The notes beneath the pieces are model-generated. The model ran no database searches. It was not told where the DNA came from and saw only the letters and a list, made by a program, of their open reading frames with translations. A stretch of 64,000 bases of DNA, from the NCBI GenBank assembly GCA_023313575.1, contig JAJTTP010000006.1, forward strand, positions 806,001 through 870,000. The letters are read 5' to 3'. This DNA is from Eutypella sp. D-1. Lineage: Eukaryota > Ascomycota > Sordariomycetes > Xylariales > Diatrypaceae. Made by a program: the position numbers and the translations under genes. Positions within the stretch are counted from its first letter, which is position 1. Each line of letters opens with the position of its first letter. Shown piece after piece: positions 1-10,814 of the stretch.

Positions 1-1701
1 ACCCCTGTCACACCTACCTCAACGCACATCCGTTTTTTGTTTTTCCTTCTTCGTACACTTTTCCTCTTTATTGTCTATTTCTCTTATTTTGTTTTTTCCT
101 CTTGCCGAAAAAAAGATGGTCATTTGTTTCCCTTCCCAGGAATATTAGGAGGGATGGTCACGGTGGTTAGAAGGGAGCCTTAGGAGTCAAAAGGTTGACT
201 GGCAATTGGTGGGGCGGGCTGGAAAACATCTGGAAAGGGGGTGCGAGGGACGGCAAACTTCTTTTTCCACGGCATTTCTGATCGAGGCATTCTGTTTCTT
301 TCTACCTCCCACGCTCGACGAGTACGACAACCATCTCCACTAGTACCGATCACAATTACTACTACGTCTAACCTCTAAAATCCCCGATAACCACCTGCCA
401 TGATTGAGCCTTTACGTTCTCACGATTGTCATCTCGTCGATCTCATCAAACATCACCATCAATCAGTCTGTCTGGTCACCTATTGCTTTTGTTGGATTTC
501 TTCGTTAGGTAATACGAAGGGGGAGGGGGTTTTGGAAGAGGAAGGAGTCCGAACTTGTTTGAACATGATGTGGTCTTTGCGTATTGCGGTGGCGTGTGTG
601 GAATATAAAAAAAAGGGAAGGGAGGGGCGGTTTTCGAGAGGTTATCTATATTTTTATTCCCTCATGGGCTGTGGCTTTCTAGAGGGGGGAAGGAAGGGAA
701 GGGGGAAGCTTGAGAGGAGGCAAGAGGGATAATGGCATGAGATGAGTTGGTTGGAAGGATGGTGGCGGTGATGGATGGATGGTTTGGACGGACGGACGGA
801 TGGACGGGATGATGGATCGAACGAAAGAAGAGCCGAACCGAAAATCTCAGCCGTTCCTACCACTATAGTTGCCAGGTCACCAAGAGAAGAGAGAGAGGAG
901 GGGAAAGGAAACGTTTTCCATCTGCGCGTGTGCGTGGGCGGGCAGAAAGAGAAAGAAGAAAAAAGCCCCCACCCCGGAAAGACTCTACTACTACTATTAC
1001 TTAGTAAAAAAAACATACAAGCTGTTTGCTCCATACTGGTTCCTTCTAGCCCCTCATGTGATTCTTATGCCCTTGTGATTCATGATGCATGATGCCGATT
1101 TTGTTTTTGTTTTGAACAAGATAGAAAGACGCGGCGGCATCACACCTAATACACCCTCCCGTATATATGCTCTTATGACACGCGCACACACACACATACG
1201 TATGACTGCGTGATTTCGTTAGTTGCCTACATATGCACCTATACCTAGGTACCATTGATCAGTAGGTAGTAAGTACCTAAGTAGGTAAAGGAGGTACGAT
1301 GGGGGGGGGGGTGTGGACAGAGTAGTCGTTCTGCCCCAGGTCTGTGGTCCACGATGGTACTATTAGTCAAAATACGATTTGAACGGTAAATCACGCCAGG
1401 CCAGCCAGTGAAAGTATTTAAGTAGTTGGGGTTTAATTTGACTTGACTGGATGACTTCAAAACTTAAGGTAGGGTAAGGTATCTAACTGGTTGTTGAGGT
1501 ACGTCGATATCCGTCATCGATTGCGCGATCAACGAACGCCTACGGTGTGTGATATGGGGGTTTACGATCTATACAAACTCTATGATCCTTCTCTCTCTCC
1601 GGGCTGCGGGGGATGGGGATAGGGGGGGGGGGGCATTGAAATAATCCCGAGCTATGAAAGCAAGATCTTATTTTACCTTATCTTACTTGGGCTTACTCAC
1701 C
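1..1701. other. Intergenic, no supported gene
   Basis: Low-complexity purine- and pyrimidine-rich DNA with only short, compositionally biased open frames. It contains an 11-G run (1301-1311) and two copies of the window-wide intergenic motif (ACCTAGGTACC at 1243-1253 and a TACCTAAGTAGGTA block at 1274-1287). The right part is presumably the 3' flank of the minus-strand gene ending at 1702. I see no RNA gene. Confidence 0.6.
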
Positions 1702-2139
1702 TCACCTCCTCTTACTACTACGGTGCTTGTCATCGTCCTTCCTCCCGTCCTTCTTCTCCTTCTCCTTGTCTTTGCTGCTGCTGCTGCTATGGTGTTTACT
1801 ACTGCTGTGGTGTTTACTACTGCTGTGATGCTTACTGCTACCATGACCCTGGCCTTGACCATGACCATAGTATTCACCTCCGCCGTCGGTGGCGGGAGCG
1901 TCGTGATAATGCGTCAGGTACCGCTCGCCGCGCACGTTATCGTACATGTGCATGTCCTCGGGCTGCAGGGGGCGCTCGGCGTTCCACGAAACCACGCGTC
2001 CGCGGGCGTCGTCACGCCGGCCGTCCGCGGTCAACGGCCGCCCGTCCTCGTCGCACCATACCGGCTTTCCGTACTGGTTTAGGTAGTACAGGCGCCCGCT
2101 CGTCTCGTCCCGGTAGAATTTCACTGTGTTTTGAGGCAT
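1702..2139 (-). CDS. Small conserved-looking protein with Ser/His/Lys-rich tail, function unknown
   Basis: A single-exon frame of 145 residues. The open frame runs upstream to 2376, but the ATG at 2139 has an AAAACC context and starts the plausible folded part, so I chose it. Residues 1-70 carry an aromatic pattern (VKFYRDETSGRLYYLNQYG, then a PVWCDEDGRPL stretch). It recalls a WW-like or other small beta module, but I cannot assign a family. From about residue 90 the protein becomes Gly/His rich, then has three HHSSSK repeats, a Ser run and a Lys/Asp/Arg tail ending SSKRR. That tail looks disordered and basic, perhaps nuclear or RNA-binding (inference). It lies in the same orientation as XRN1 but 1.4 kb away. 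I do not recognise the gene; the low-complexity tail is the least certain part. Confidence 0.65.
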   Translation of the reverse strand: MPQNTVKFYRDETSGRLYYLNQYGKPVWCDEDGRPLTADGRRDDARGRVVSWNAERPLQPEDMHMYDNVRGERYLTHYHDAPATDGGGEYYGHGQGQGHGSSKHHSSSKHHSSSKHHSSSSSKDKEKEKKDGRKDDDKHRSSKRR

Positions 2140-3520
2140 GGTTTTGGGTTCGGGAGTTGGGGAAGATGGCGGAGTTTCTTCTAGGTGAAGTCCGCGTGTG
2201 TTTTTCTCCTTTTGTTGCTTCGTCACTTGATTAGCTGCTGCTGATGAGAGAGAGTGTGTGGGTTTGCCTGCTTGGTGAGTGAGTATCCAGTATCCATCGG
2301 CATCCATGGGAAGGAGACGAGAAAAGATATATACACAAGATCCCATCGTGACAACATCCCGTGTGTTCTCACCCAACTACACCTGTACACGCCCAGCCTG
2401 TTAATTCAGTTCATGGCCTGTCCGTTCGATCGATCAGCAACTTGAGTATATGACACAGAGCACTGTTTTGGATACAACCGATGAGAACAAAGAGGGTGGA
2501 TGGCTTGGTGCATGTAAAGCAACTCCCCCTTTAGCTAGTCGTGGCCCCCGTAACCGGACATACATACTGCTGTAGCGGGAGAACCCTGTAGACGTGTGTC
2601 CCGGAAGACTTTCCTTAGATGGGTTAAATGACGAAAAAGCAGGAATCACAGGGGAGGGGAGGGGAGGAGGGGGGTCGACGAGCCGCAATCATGCATGTTT
2701 GCGTCTTCGTCTCAAGCACGTTCCCTTTGTCTTTACAATTCACAATGGCACTGGTGTTGTTATATAAATAGTATCCGGCATAAGAGAACCGGGAGAACAA
2801 TAGATCGAGGTGGCCAGGCAGGAATTACCTGGGTAGAGATGTATAATCCATAATTAAGTTATACTTCTAGCCGATATTTTCTCTCATAGATGTAGGTTCA
2901 TATGGAAGAGAGGCTGCGGTTAGTATATACATTGAGGAGATCTTTACACTCTAGGGCTGGTCTCACGTGCGGAATATCGTACTCTCACTCATACTCGTCA
3001 CACTTGTTCACGATGCCATCATCAACGGGGTTTCTCAGCGATTTAGATCGCGAGGCAATATATACTCGAGGTATGTACCTTAACTTATCAACACAACCCT
3101 GCGTACGTGCTGTACCAGCTATAAGAGGTTTCGGCAATGTAGCCAAGACGCTTTCATACTACGCTGGCAGGCCACCCAAGACATATGAGCGCTAGAAATT
3201 CTGGCCACCATACCGCTAATCCAAGTCGTGCTGGTGCTTTTTTGTCGTAGCAGCACGACGGAGCTCCGACGTGTCCTAGTCCGTAGACCACCGTATCGTC
3301 CAGTCCTCATAAGGAACCCGGGGAACTATAGTTTCTCCCACACGTAATCCTATTCTGCGCCTTGGCCTCCCCGAGAACCACGTTGGATAGGCTGCATGTG
3401 CAATGTGTGAAAAACCTGTGGAACTGGGGGCGGGAAGGGCTCGAGCCCGAGTGGGAGGGGCTGGGATGGGAGGGCCCGGGATGGAAGGGGCAGGAACGCC
3501 TCGCGGTTGCCGCTGCTGTT
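2140..3520. other. Intergenic between small protein gene and XRN1
   Basis: This is the promoter side of the 145-residue gene and the 3' flank of XRN1. Only short frames without recognisable domains are present (for example 2434-2688 and 2902-3195). No repeat or RNA gene was recognised. Confidence 0.55.
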
Positions 3521-6500
3521 CTACTGGGCCGTGGGCACAGGGGCGCCCCTAGCGCCTCTGCCATTTCCTCCTCGCCCGCGACCTGGCCCTCGAGCTGACC
3601 CGCGACCGCGACCACGACCGCGGCCCCTATCGCGCGTGTCGAGACCGGCCGGGGGTGGGACTGCGTTATATGTCTGCGTAGGTGTGCTTTGCGCCGGGGC
3701 GGCCTGAGGTTGGTACGCAGTAGGGCCGCCCCGACCACCTCGGTTACCGCGACCGCCGCGGTCGCCTCTAGCGCCGCGGCCACGACCGGGGCCCCCGTTC
3801 GCTTGTTGGTGGGGATGCTGGTTATATGTTTGCCCATTAGGCACTGGCCGGTAGACCAGGCTGCTATGTTGAAGATGAGGGGCGCCAGCATTGGCCTGAT
3901 GATTGACGCCGTTAACGGCTCCTCGGAAGGATCCTCTGAGGGGCCCCGGTGCAGCCGCATCGCGGAGCTGCCCTCGGCCACTACCGTATCCGCCGCGCTG
4001 TAATGGCATAGTTGGTGGCGGGGCGGACTGTCTCGCGGAAGCAGTCTTCGAGAGTTGAAGGACCTGCTTGTGCGTGAGGTTGAGCACGGCGTTGGCTGGG
4101 ACCGTCTGGCCGCGGAACGCGTCACATCGGCCACCCAAAGTTGTGCCATTCATGAAAGTATCATCACATAGGACGTCTAACATGTGATGGCTGCCGATTT
4201 CACTGATACCAACGACCGTGCCCTTCGATGCAATCGGAACTTTACCGGCTGCCTGAACATAGATGACCCGATCTCCCAGGCGAAACTTCTGACCACCAAG
4301 ACGCTGCTCAGCGTCTTTAGGTTGCAGGAGTGCTGATCGAGGGACACCTTTGAGTAACTTTATTTCGGATTTAGAACACGACTCTTTGATCGCATCCGCG
4401 GCTTTCTGGAGCTCCATGACCACGTCGGAATCGAGCTGCTCAGCATCAAGAGGGACTCGTTCAAACTTGCTTGTTTCCACAGTCTTCAGCCAAGCGCCAA
4501 TCTCCTTGATTCTCTTGGTCGCTATCTCCTGATCTGGCCAAAGGTCTGTCTCGTCCAACTCTTTACCTTGAGGATTCTGCATGAGGGCGGCGAAGAAGTC
4601 GGGGAAATTCTGCATATACTCAACAAGAAGCTTAATCGCAGCCGGGCTGAATTCCCAGCCCGAATTTGACTTCCTGGAATACCCGAGGACTTTCTGTTTT
4701 CTGGCGTCAAATTTCAGATTTAGTCCTAGGTTCACTCTCATGCTCCCACCAATTGTGTTGACGAAGAAAGACGCGGTGATCTTGCTGAGAATAAGCGGAT
4801 GAAGGCCCAGGTCCCTCGCAACCGCGTAGGAAGGCATGTAGGAATGCCGTCGTTCGGCTTGGGCGATAATGAGTCTGGTGAAGTCAGGTTCCTTCACCTG
4901 GGGAACCGATACCTTGATATCAGCTCGGTTGTTGGCGTGGCCTTCTACTTGCACCGGACGTCCGTAGGCATAATCGCCGAGGAAGAAGACGCGGGATCCC
5001 ACCGGGAATTCCTCCTCGAACGGTATGGCGGCTCTCTCAATGAACCGCTCATCCTCGCTGACGACTTCGTCCACCACGACTTGCGCAGCAAATTCCGTGT
5101 TCATGCCTGGGATCGTCCCATACTGTTTGATAAACGCACCCTCCTCTGTCTTGACGAGACCAGTGAGCATGTCGACATGTACCATTGAGTCGACAGGACC
5201 GATGATGATGCCAAGCCTCTTGCTATAGAAGTTCTCAATACTGGAGGCTTTCTTTGTCCAATCATCGATCTCTCTTCCAGTATGGTGGGTCTGCACGATT
5301 TGACCTGAGCCGTCCTGCGCCAAAGTGTAATCGAAAAGCTCATCAGAGACGCGCACAATCTTCGCTTCTTGCAAGAAGGGGTATCCGATAAAGCACCTCT
5401 GTCCGAGCTTAACCCTCGCCGTTTCTACACGGCTCCGCAATTCAACGTCCGCAAGCGTCACTACCATGCTTTCGTTGCGGCTATCTTGTTGGAAGACGTT
5501 AACTCCATGAAAGCCCAGAGCAGCATTATACGGGAGTGTGGAAAGGCTAGGAAAACCTGCCAAAGCATCGATTCCCAGCTTGACACCATCGACCAGACCG
5601 ACGTACAGCTCGAGCCCATCAGTGGTCGGAAGGTCGAAGATATTTTCGACGCAACGACAGGAAGGAATATCAGGGAATACCCCCACCATCGAGGAAGGAT
5701 AAACGAAGTCGACGTTCGGGTCATACGTGAACTTTAGGGAGACGCCAAAGCCATTTCTGGCTTTCTCTTCTGGTGAGAGCATCTCGTTCTTGGGAGCCAT
5801 AGCCGATAAGAGGCGTTTCTCGTCAATGAAGGGGATTTTGACGACAGCTTCCCATTCCATCTTCTTGCCATTCATGTCGAGTTCGAAGTCCCTGGGGTAG
5901 AAGTCGATAATTGGTGACTTGGGATCGGTCATTAGCTCATGATACACGGTAGGTACAATCTTCTTGCTGCGGTCCGGCAGGACACCCATGAGCTGTTCAA
6001 AGGGCTTGAAGGGCTGGCCAAGTTTGAAGTCCATGTCGGCGCCGAATCCCTTCTCCACATCTGAAAATGAATGTCAGTAAGGCCATGCAATTTGCGGAAA
6101 GAGTGAAGTGTACCTGATATCATGGGTGAATAATGGTAACCGTAGAACCAGGGCCAAGAAGCGACCCCTCGGTAGTAGTAGAACAATACCCACTGAAGCC
6201 CCTGGACGTAATTCTCGCACAATTTCCTCAGCTCCGTTACTTTGTTTTCTGGAGTCCACTCGAACTTGGTGGTATAGTATTTGTCCTTCCATTCTAGGAA
6301 CTTCTCCTTGTACTTGACTTGCATAGATGCCTGTGCTTCATCAGCGGAGACATCGACGACCTGGGCATTGTCGTAGCGCTTCGTGACGCGAAGTAGTGCG
6401 AGATGGCCCTCCTCCTCCTCTTCCTCATCTTCGTCGGCACCATCAGGTTGAGCTGGGAAGGCTAGGAGAAGACGGCGCTGTCCATCATCATCTTCCTCCG

Positions 6501-7977
6501 TGCGCCATTCAATATGCAGGCTATCAGCCACATCTTGAACAAATTTCCGATCCGCTGCCTTGAGCTCGCTGCCGAGATCAAGGGCACTTGTAGGTCGCTT
6601 GCGTACGAAGGTTCGAATCTTCTTCCACAAGTCCTTCTGGAAACTTGTCATGACAACTTTCCCCTTGACCTTGGTTAGTTCCTCGCCATTCTTTTCAGCC
6701 AACTGCTTGCTTCGCAGCCATTTCGAGTCGGAGTGTTCATGCTCAAAATGGCGATACTCCTCCTTCGACAATTCTTCGAGCAGTAAGCCTAGCCGAGGAA
6801 GGTTGATTACACCACTTTCGTTGATGTAACCGTCACACTGTGGGAGAACCTGCTTGTATATGCGGAACATGGTGGCCAAGGCTCCCTCATTGATGTGAAG
6901 GTATGGAAGATTCGGTAGAAAGTCGTTTCCGACGAAAAACGCCATGAGGATAAAATCGTCAATAATCCGCTCCATGTCGAAGGGGAACTTCAGAGAAGCA
7001 TCTTGCTTCAGCTCCTGGAATTCTAGCTCAAGGTACTCGCGAACTATGCAGAGATGCATCAAGTAGAAATTTTGGTGTTCCAGCTCCTTGGACTTGGTCT
7101 TAGAGGCGCGACCAAAAGTGACCTCCTCCCGTAGAAGGCAGAAGTGCGGGTCATGACTGAGAAGCCCAAGCATGATGAGATCAGCATCAAGCCCGTAGAG
7201 ACAATGGCGTACGTTGGGAGAATAATCAGGCTGGGCCTTGGCGTTTCTGATGTACTCCATGATCTTGTGTTCTCCCTCTCCGGGAACCTCATGGCCAGAG
7301 AGAACGATGTCACAGCCTTGCCAGTCACTATCCTCAGAGACCTTCTTGTTGATGAAGTACTTGAGTTGCCGCGTCAACTTGGCCATGAAGTCTGTACCTG
7401 GGGTGATACAGTTGCTGTCAAAGGGTTCCTCCTTGGGCAACTCTACACCCTCTCGAAGGGCTTTTTCGCGAGCGTTCTCGGCATCTAATGCAGTTCGGAA
7501 ACGACGGGCTCTCTGTTGGTTCATCTTGGCGCGAGGTGCGACGCCGTCTATTGCCATGAAGAATAGCTTCTTGGGCTTGATCTTTCCGAAGAGGTGTTCG
7601 ATATAATTGAAGATGCGTATGAACATTTCATCTTCGCTAAGGCGGAAGGATGTATCGTGAGTATCTTTGTGGGTGCAGTTGTGTATGATACCATTCATAT
7701 CCAACTAAACGCATAAGCAGGTGAGTGAGTGAGTCAGTCAGTAAGTAGTACAGAAGACGGGAAACTAGAGGATGTCGCACGTAGAGATTGTCGAACTCGG
7801 GGATTCGATTTTCTGCAATGAGCTGGGATATGGCCGGATACCGCTCCGAGAGCCATCTGAAGAACTTAGGAACACTAAAGAAGCCGTCAGCAAACTCGTG
7901 TCGCAATGAGAGTATGAGAGTATCATCTGGAGAGTATCGTCTGTACAAACGGGAAGAAGGAAGAAGTCTTACCCCAT
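3521..7977 (-). CDS. XRN1: 5'-3' exoribonuclease 1 (XRN1/Kem1)
   Basis: Cytoplasmic processive 5'-3' exonuclease that degrades decapped mRNA. Exons (minus strand): 7977-7973, 7874-7781, 7704-6114, 6060-3521. They join in phase to 1409 residues, close to the family length. The first coding exon is only ATGGG; splicing restores the universal MGVPKFFRWL start. Catalytic residues fall at yeast numbering: Asp35 (LDMNGIIH), Lys93/Gln97/Arg101, Glu176/Glu178 (PGEGEHK), Asp206/Asp208 (LDADLIML). The third junction rebuilds SPMISDVEKGFG before the PFEQLMGVLP segment typical of XRN1 rather than nuclear XRN2. An acidic EDEEEEEEG stretch sits in the middle. The C-terminus, from about residue 1290, is disordered and RGG/GRGRG rich, as in fungal XRN1. 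The gene is divergent from Hat2 across 1.2 kb. Intron 2 uses a GTGCGA donor and contains GTGA/GTCA tetranucleotide repeats. The end at 3521 is the first stop in the RG-rich frame. Confidence 0.95.
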
Positions 7978-9203
7978 GATGTTATATGTATACACCTCGC
8001 CGAGGCAATATATAGATAGACAGACGATCTTTAGGTATTAAGTTAGGTATCGCCGGGTAATCGTATCTTCGTAGACTCAGTCCGAAGGGGGTGGGGTGGG
8101 ATTGTGTATGGAAATCGTTGTCGGTTCGGCTACGATGATGATGCAAATGCGCCAGGCGTGGACAAAGAAGTTTGGGGGAAAGATATCGGGAAAGGAATCG
8201 GGAAAGAAATCATAGAAATGAATGTCCTGTCCTGTTCTTCTCTGTCCCTCTATGTATACCTCTCTGTTTCTATACTGTAGAAAGAGAGAGAAAACCAATA
8301 GAAATATTTATCCTGTAGAACGCCGTCGTGACAGTAAAGTTGATTGTAAAGAATATGGGGCAAGTAGTATTATATGCGAGTCGCTTTTGTTACCACTAAC
8401 GAAGGTATTGCCAACAACCCCATTCTACTAACATTCAAAGCCGAAACGAAGTCCTAAAGATGTGGTGGGTGTGGTAGTAGGAAGCCCTGGGACGAACCTA
8501 AGACGGGACAGGGGGGGGGGGGGGGGCGGAGGGACGGGGATGATGGGATGATGCGGGAGCAACATGGAAGTACATAAGTACCTATACTTTTAACTTGGGC
8601 AATAGAAAATGGAAGTGGGCTGAGCTGAGCTTACCTTTTAGGGTACCTAGGTTGGATTCGCATTAGTACAACAGTACCTAGGTACAGACAAACAAGAGCA
8701 GAGGTACCTAAGTCTGCCAGAAGTGGAGTGGGGCTTAGTGGGATGATATCGTTATCTACCTTATCTTATCGTAGATATGAGGTTTGATACTGTTTCAATT
8801 CAGCCTTGCCCAGGGGCCGTTACTTCAGAACTACTCCTCTAAAGGTCTAGCGTAACCCATGACAGCACTTTACGCGTACCGCGTCGTTTTCTATCGCAAC
8901 CCAGTTTTGGCTGGTTATCAATAACCAATCGCCCCAACCTACCTAAGGTGTATCCAGCAGAGCTGTAGCTTACTTAGGTAGCTTGAGCTTTACTAACCTT
9001 ACCACTTGCACCCTGTCACCACTTTTACTTACGCCCTTTAACCCTCAACATCACCACAACAAATACCACAAATACCACAAATTTTATCTCCACACTTACA
9101 TTTACACGGCCATTTATTTCATACTCCGAAATTGGCGCATCGCGTAAAACCCCCCGGAATTGAACGCCTGGTATCTTCGTGTATCGCACACACTTAACTC
9201 ATC
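7978..9203. promoter_or_regulatory. Shared divergent upstream region of XRN1 and HAT2
   Basis: A 1.2-kb head-to-head intergenic region. It contains a 16-G run (8511-8526) and a cluster of the recurrent motif (TACCTAGGTT near 8644, TACCTAGGTA at 8675-8684, TACCTAAG near 8705, ACCTAAGG near 8941, ACTTAGGT near 8973). CAC- and ACAAATACC-type repeats at 9050-9085 lie just upstream of the HAT2 start. No ORF is supported. That it drives both genes is inferred from orientation alone. Confidence 0.45.
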
Positions 9204-10814
9204 ATGGCGCCCGCGCAGGTTGTCGATGATGTTGACGGTTTGTTCCCCCGGTGTGAATATCATCTCGGCACGGCCACTAGACTCAGTGTTATTGACATCT
9301 TACTACGCAGTGGACATGACGGCCCAGGAGTTCGACGAGGATGAGGAACAGAGACTAATTAACGAAGGTAACTTGCCATTATTCCGGGCTCGTTCGCGAC
9401 TATCCTCATCTGACCTCATGCAGAGTACAAAACATGGAAGAAGAATTCGCCCTTCCTTTATGACATGATCCTGAGGTAAATTGCGACCTACCGTCATAAG
9501 TCTAGTTAGTTCCCATAGGCTAACTTCGCAAAGCACTGCTCTTTCCTGGCCTACTTTGACGGTACAATGGTTTCCTGACGTTAAGGAGCCCGAGGGCAAA
9601 AATACTCGTATTCACCGGGTTTTACTGGGTACACATACATCCGACGAGATGCCAAACTACGTCCAAATCGCCGAAGTCGAGATCCCGAAGTCCGTTCGTC
9701 CCAATGCGCGCGACTATGACGAAGAGCGCGGCGAGATAGGTGGCCATGGCAAGGGTGATACTCCCGCTATGAAGTGGAATATAGTCCAGAAGATCGACCA
9801 CCCAGGCGAGGTCAACAAGGCCCGATACTGTCCCCAGAACCCCGACCTTATCGCGACCCTGTCTGTCGATGGTCGCATCCTTATCTTCGATCGAACCAAG
9901 CATAGCTCCGAGCCCAATGGCAAGGTTAACCCCCAGATCGAGCTCAAGGGCCATGATAATGAAGGCTTCGGTCTGAACTGGAACCCACATGTTGAGGGAT
10001 CTCTAGCCTCTGGCAGCGAGGACCAGACTGTCTGCCTCTGGTACGTAGCCGATCTGTTCCGAGACTTTGTGCCGCCACCATACTAATACCGAACAAGGGA
10101 CCTTAAATCGTTGCAAAGTGGCAGCACGACCCTGAAACCGGCTCGTCGATACACCCACCATGCCAACATCGTGAACGATGTCCAGTACCATCCTATCTCG
10201 AAGAATTTCATTGGCAGTGTCTCTGATGATTTAACACTTCAGATTCTGGATGTCAGACAAGCCTCCACCACCCAGTCCTCCCTAGTCGCCAAGGATGGCC
10301 ATAGCGATGCTATCAATGCCCTGGCATTCAACCCGTCCACCGAGGTTCTGGTTGCGACCGCCTCCGCGGACAAGACGATTGGCATCTGGGATCTGCGCAA
10401 CGTCAAGGAGAAGGTTCATACCCTCGAGGGTCACCAGGATGCGGCCACCTCTATCTCTTGGCACCCTCACGAAGCTGGAATTCTAGGTAGTGCGAGCTAC
10501 GACCGTCGCATTATCTTCTGGGACCTTAGCCGAGTCGGCGAGGAGCAGCAACCGGATGACCAGGAAGACGGCCCCCCCGAGCTGTAAGTTCCGCTGTACG
10601 CCTGTAGCATCCATCAACCTCTCTTGCTAACTTCTCTAGATTGTTCATGCACGGCGGCCACACGAATCACCTTGCAGACTTTAGTTGGAACCAGAACGAC
10701 CCCTGGCTCGTCGCCAGTGCCGCCGAAGACAATATGCTCCAGATCTGGAAGGTCGCCGAGTCAATCGTGGGCAGGGACGACAGCGACATCCCCATTGATG
10801 AGATCGGCCGATGA
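9204..10814 (+). CDS. HAT2: RbAp48/Hat2-type WD40 histone-binding protein
   Basis: Histone H3/H4 chaperone of the RBBP4/RBBP7 family. Family members serve in the HAT-B acetyltransferase complex with Hat1, in CAF-1, and in PRC2 where present (in Neurospora this role is played by NPF/CAC-3). Exons 9204-9237, 9311-9367, 9424-9475, 9534-10040, 10098-10583, 10640-10814 join in phase to 436 residues, the usual length. The N-terminal helix region reads EEQRLINEEYKTWKKNSPFLYD, rebuilt across introns 2 and 3 and followed by STALSWPTLTVQWFPD, the family signature. WD repeats end in VCLWDL, IGIWDL, IIFWDL and LQIWKV; the first WD is itself rebuilt across intron 4, whose 3' end has a TACTAATAC branch site. 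The start follows from the first in-frame ATG and the two-step splice giving VDDVDVDMTAQEF. It is a housekeeping gene, divergent from XRN1. The small early introns are assigned by phase and homology. Confidence 0.94.

Noticed and set aside
400..1092. Several overlapping 70-126 codon frames at the left end
   Set aside because: Purine-rich low-complexity DNA, mutually overlapping on both strands, with no motif.
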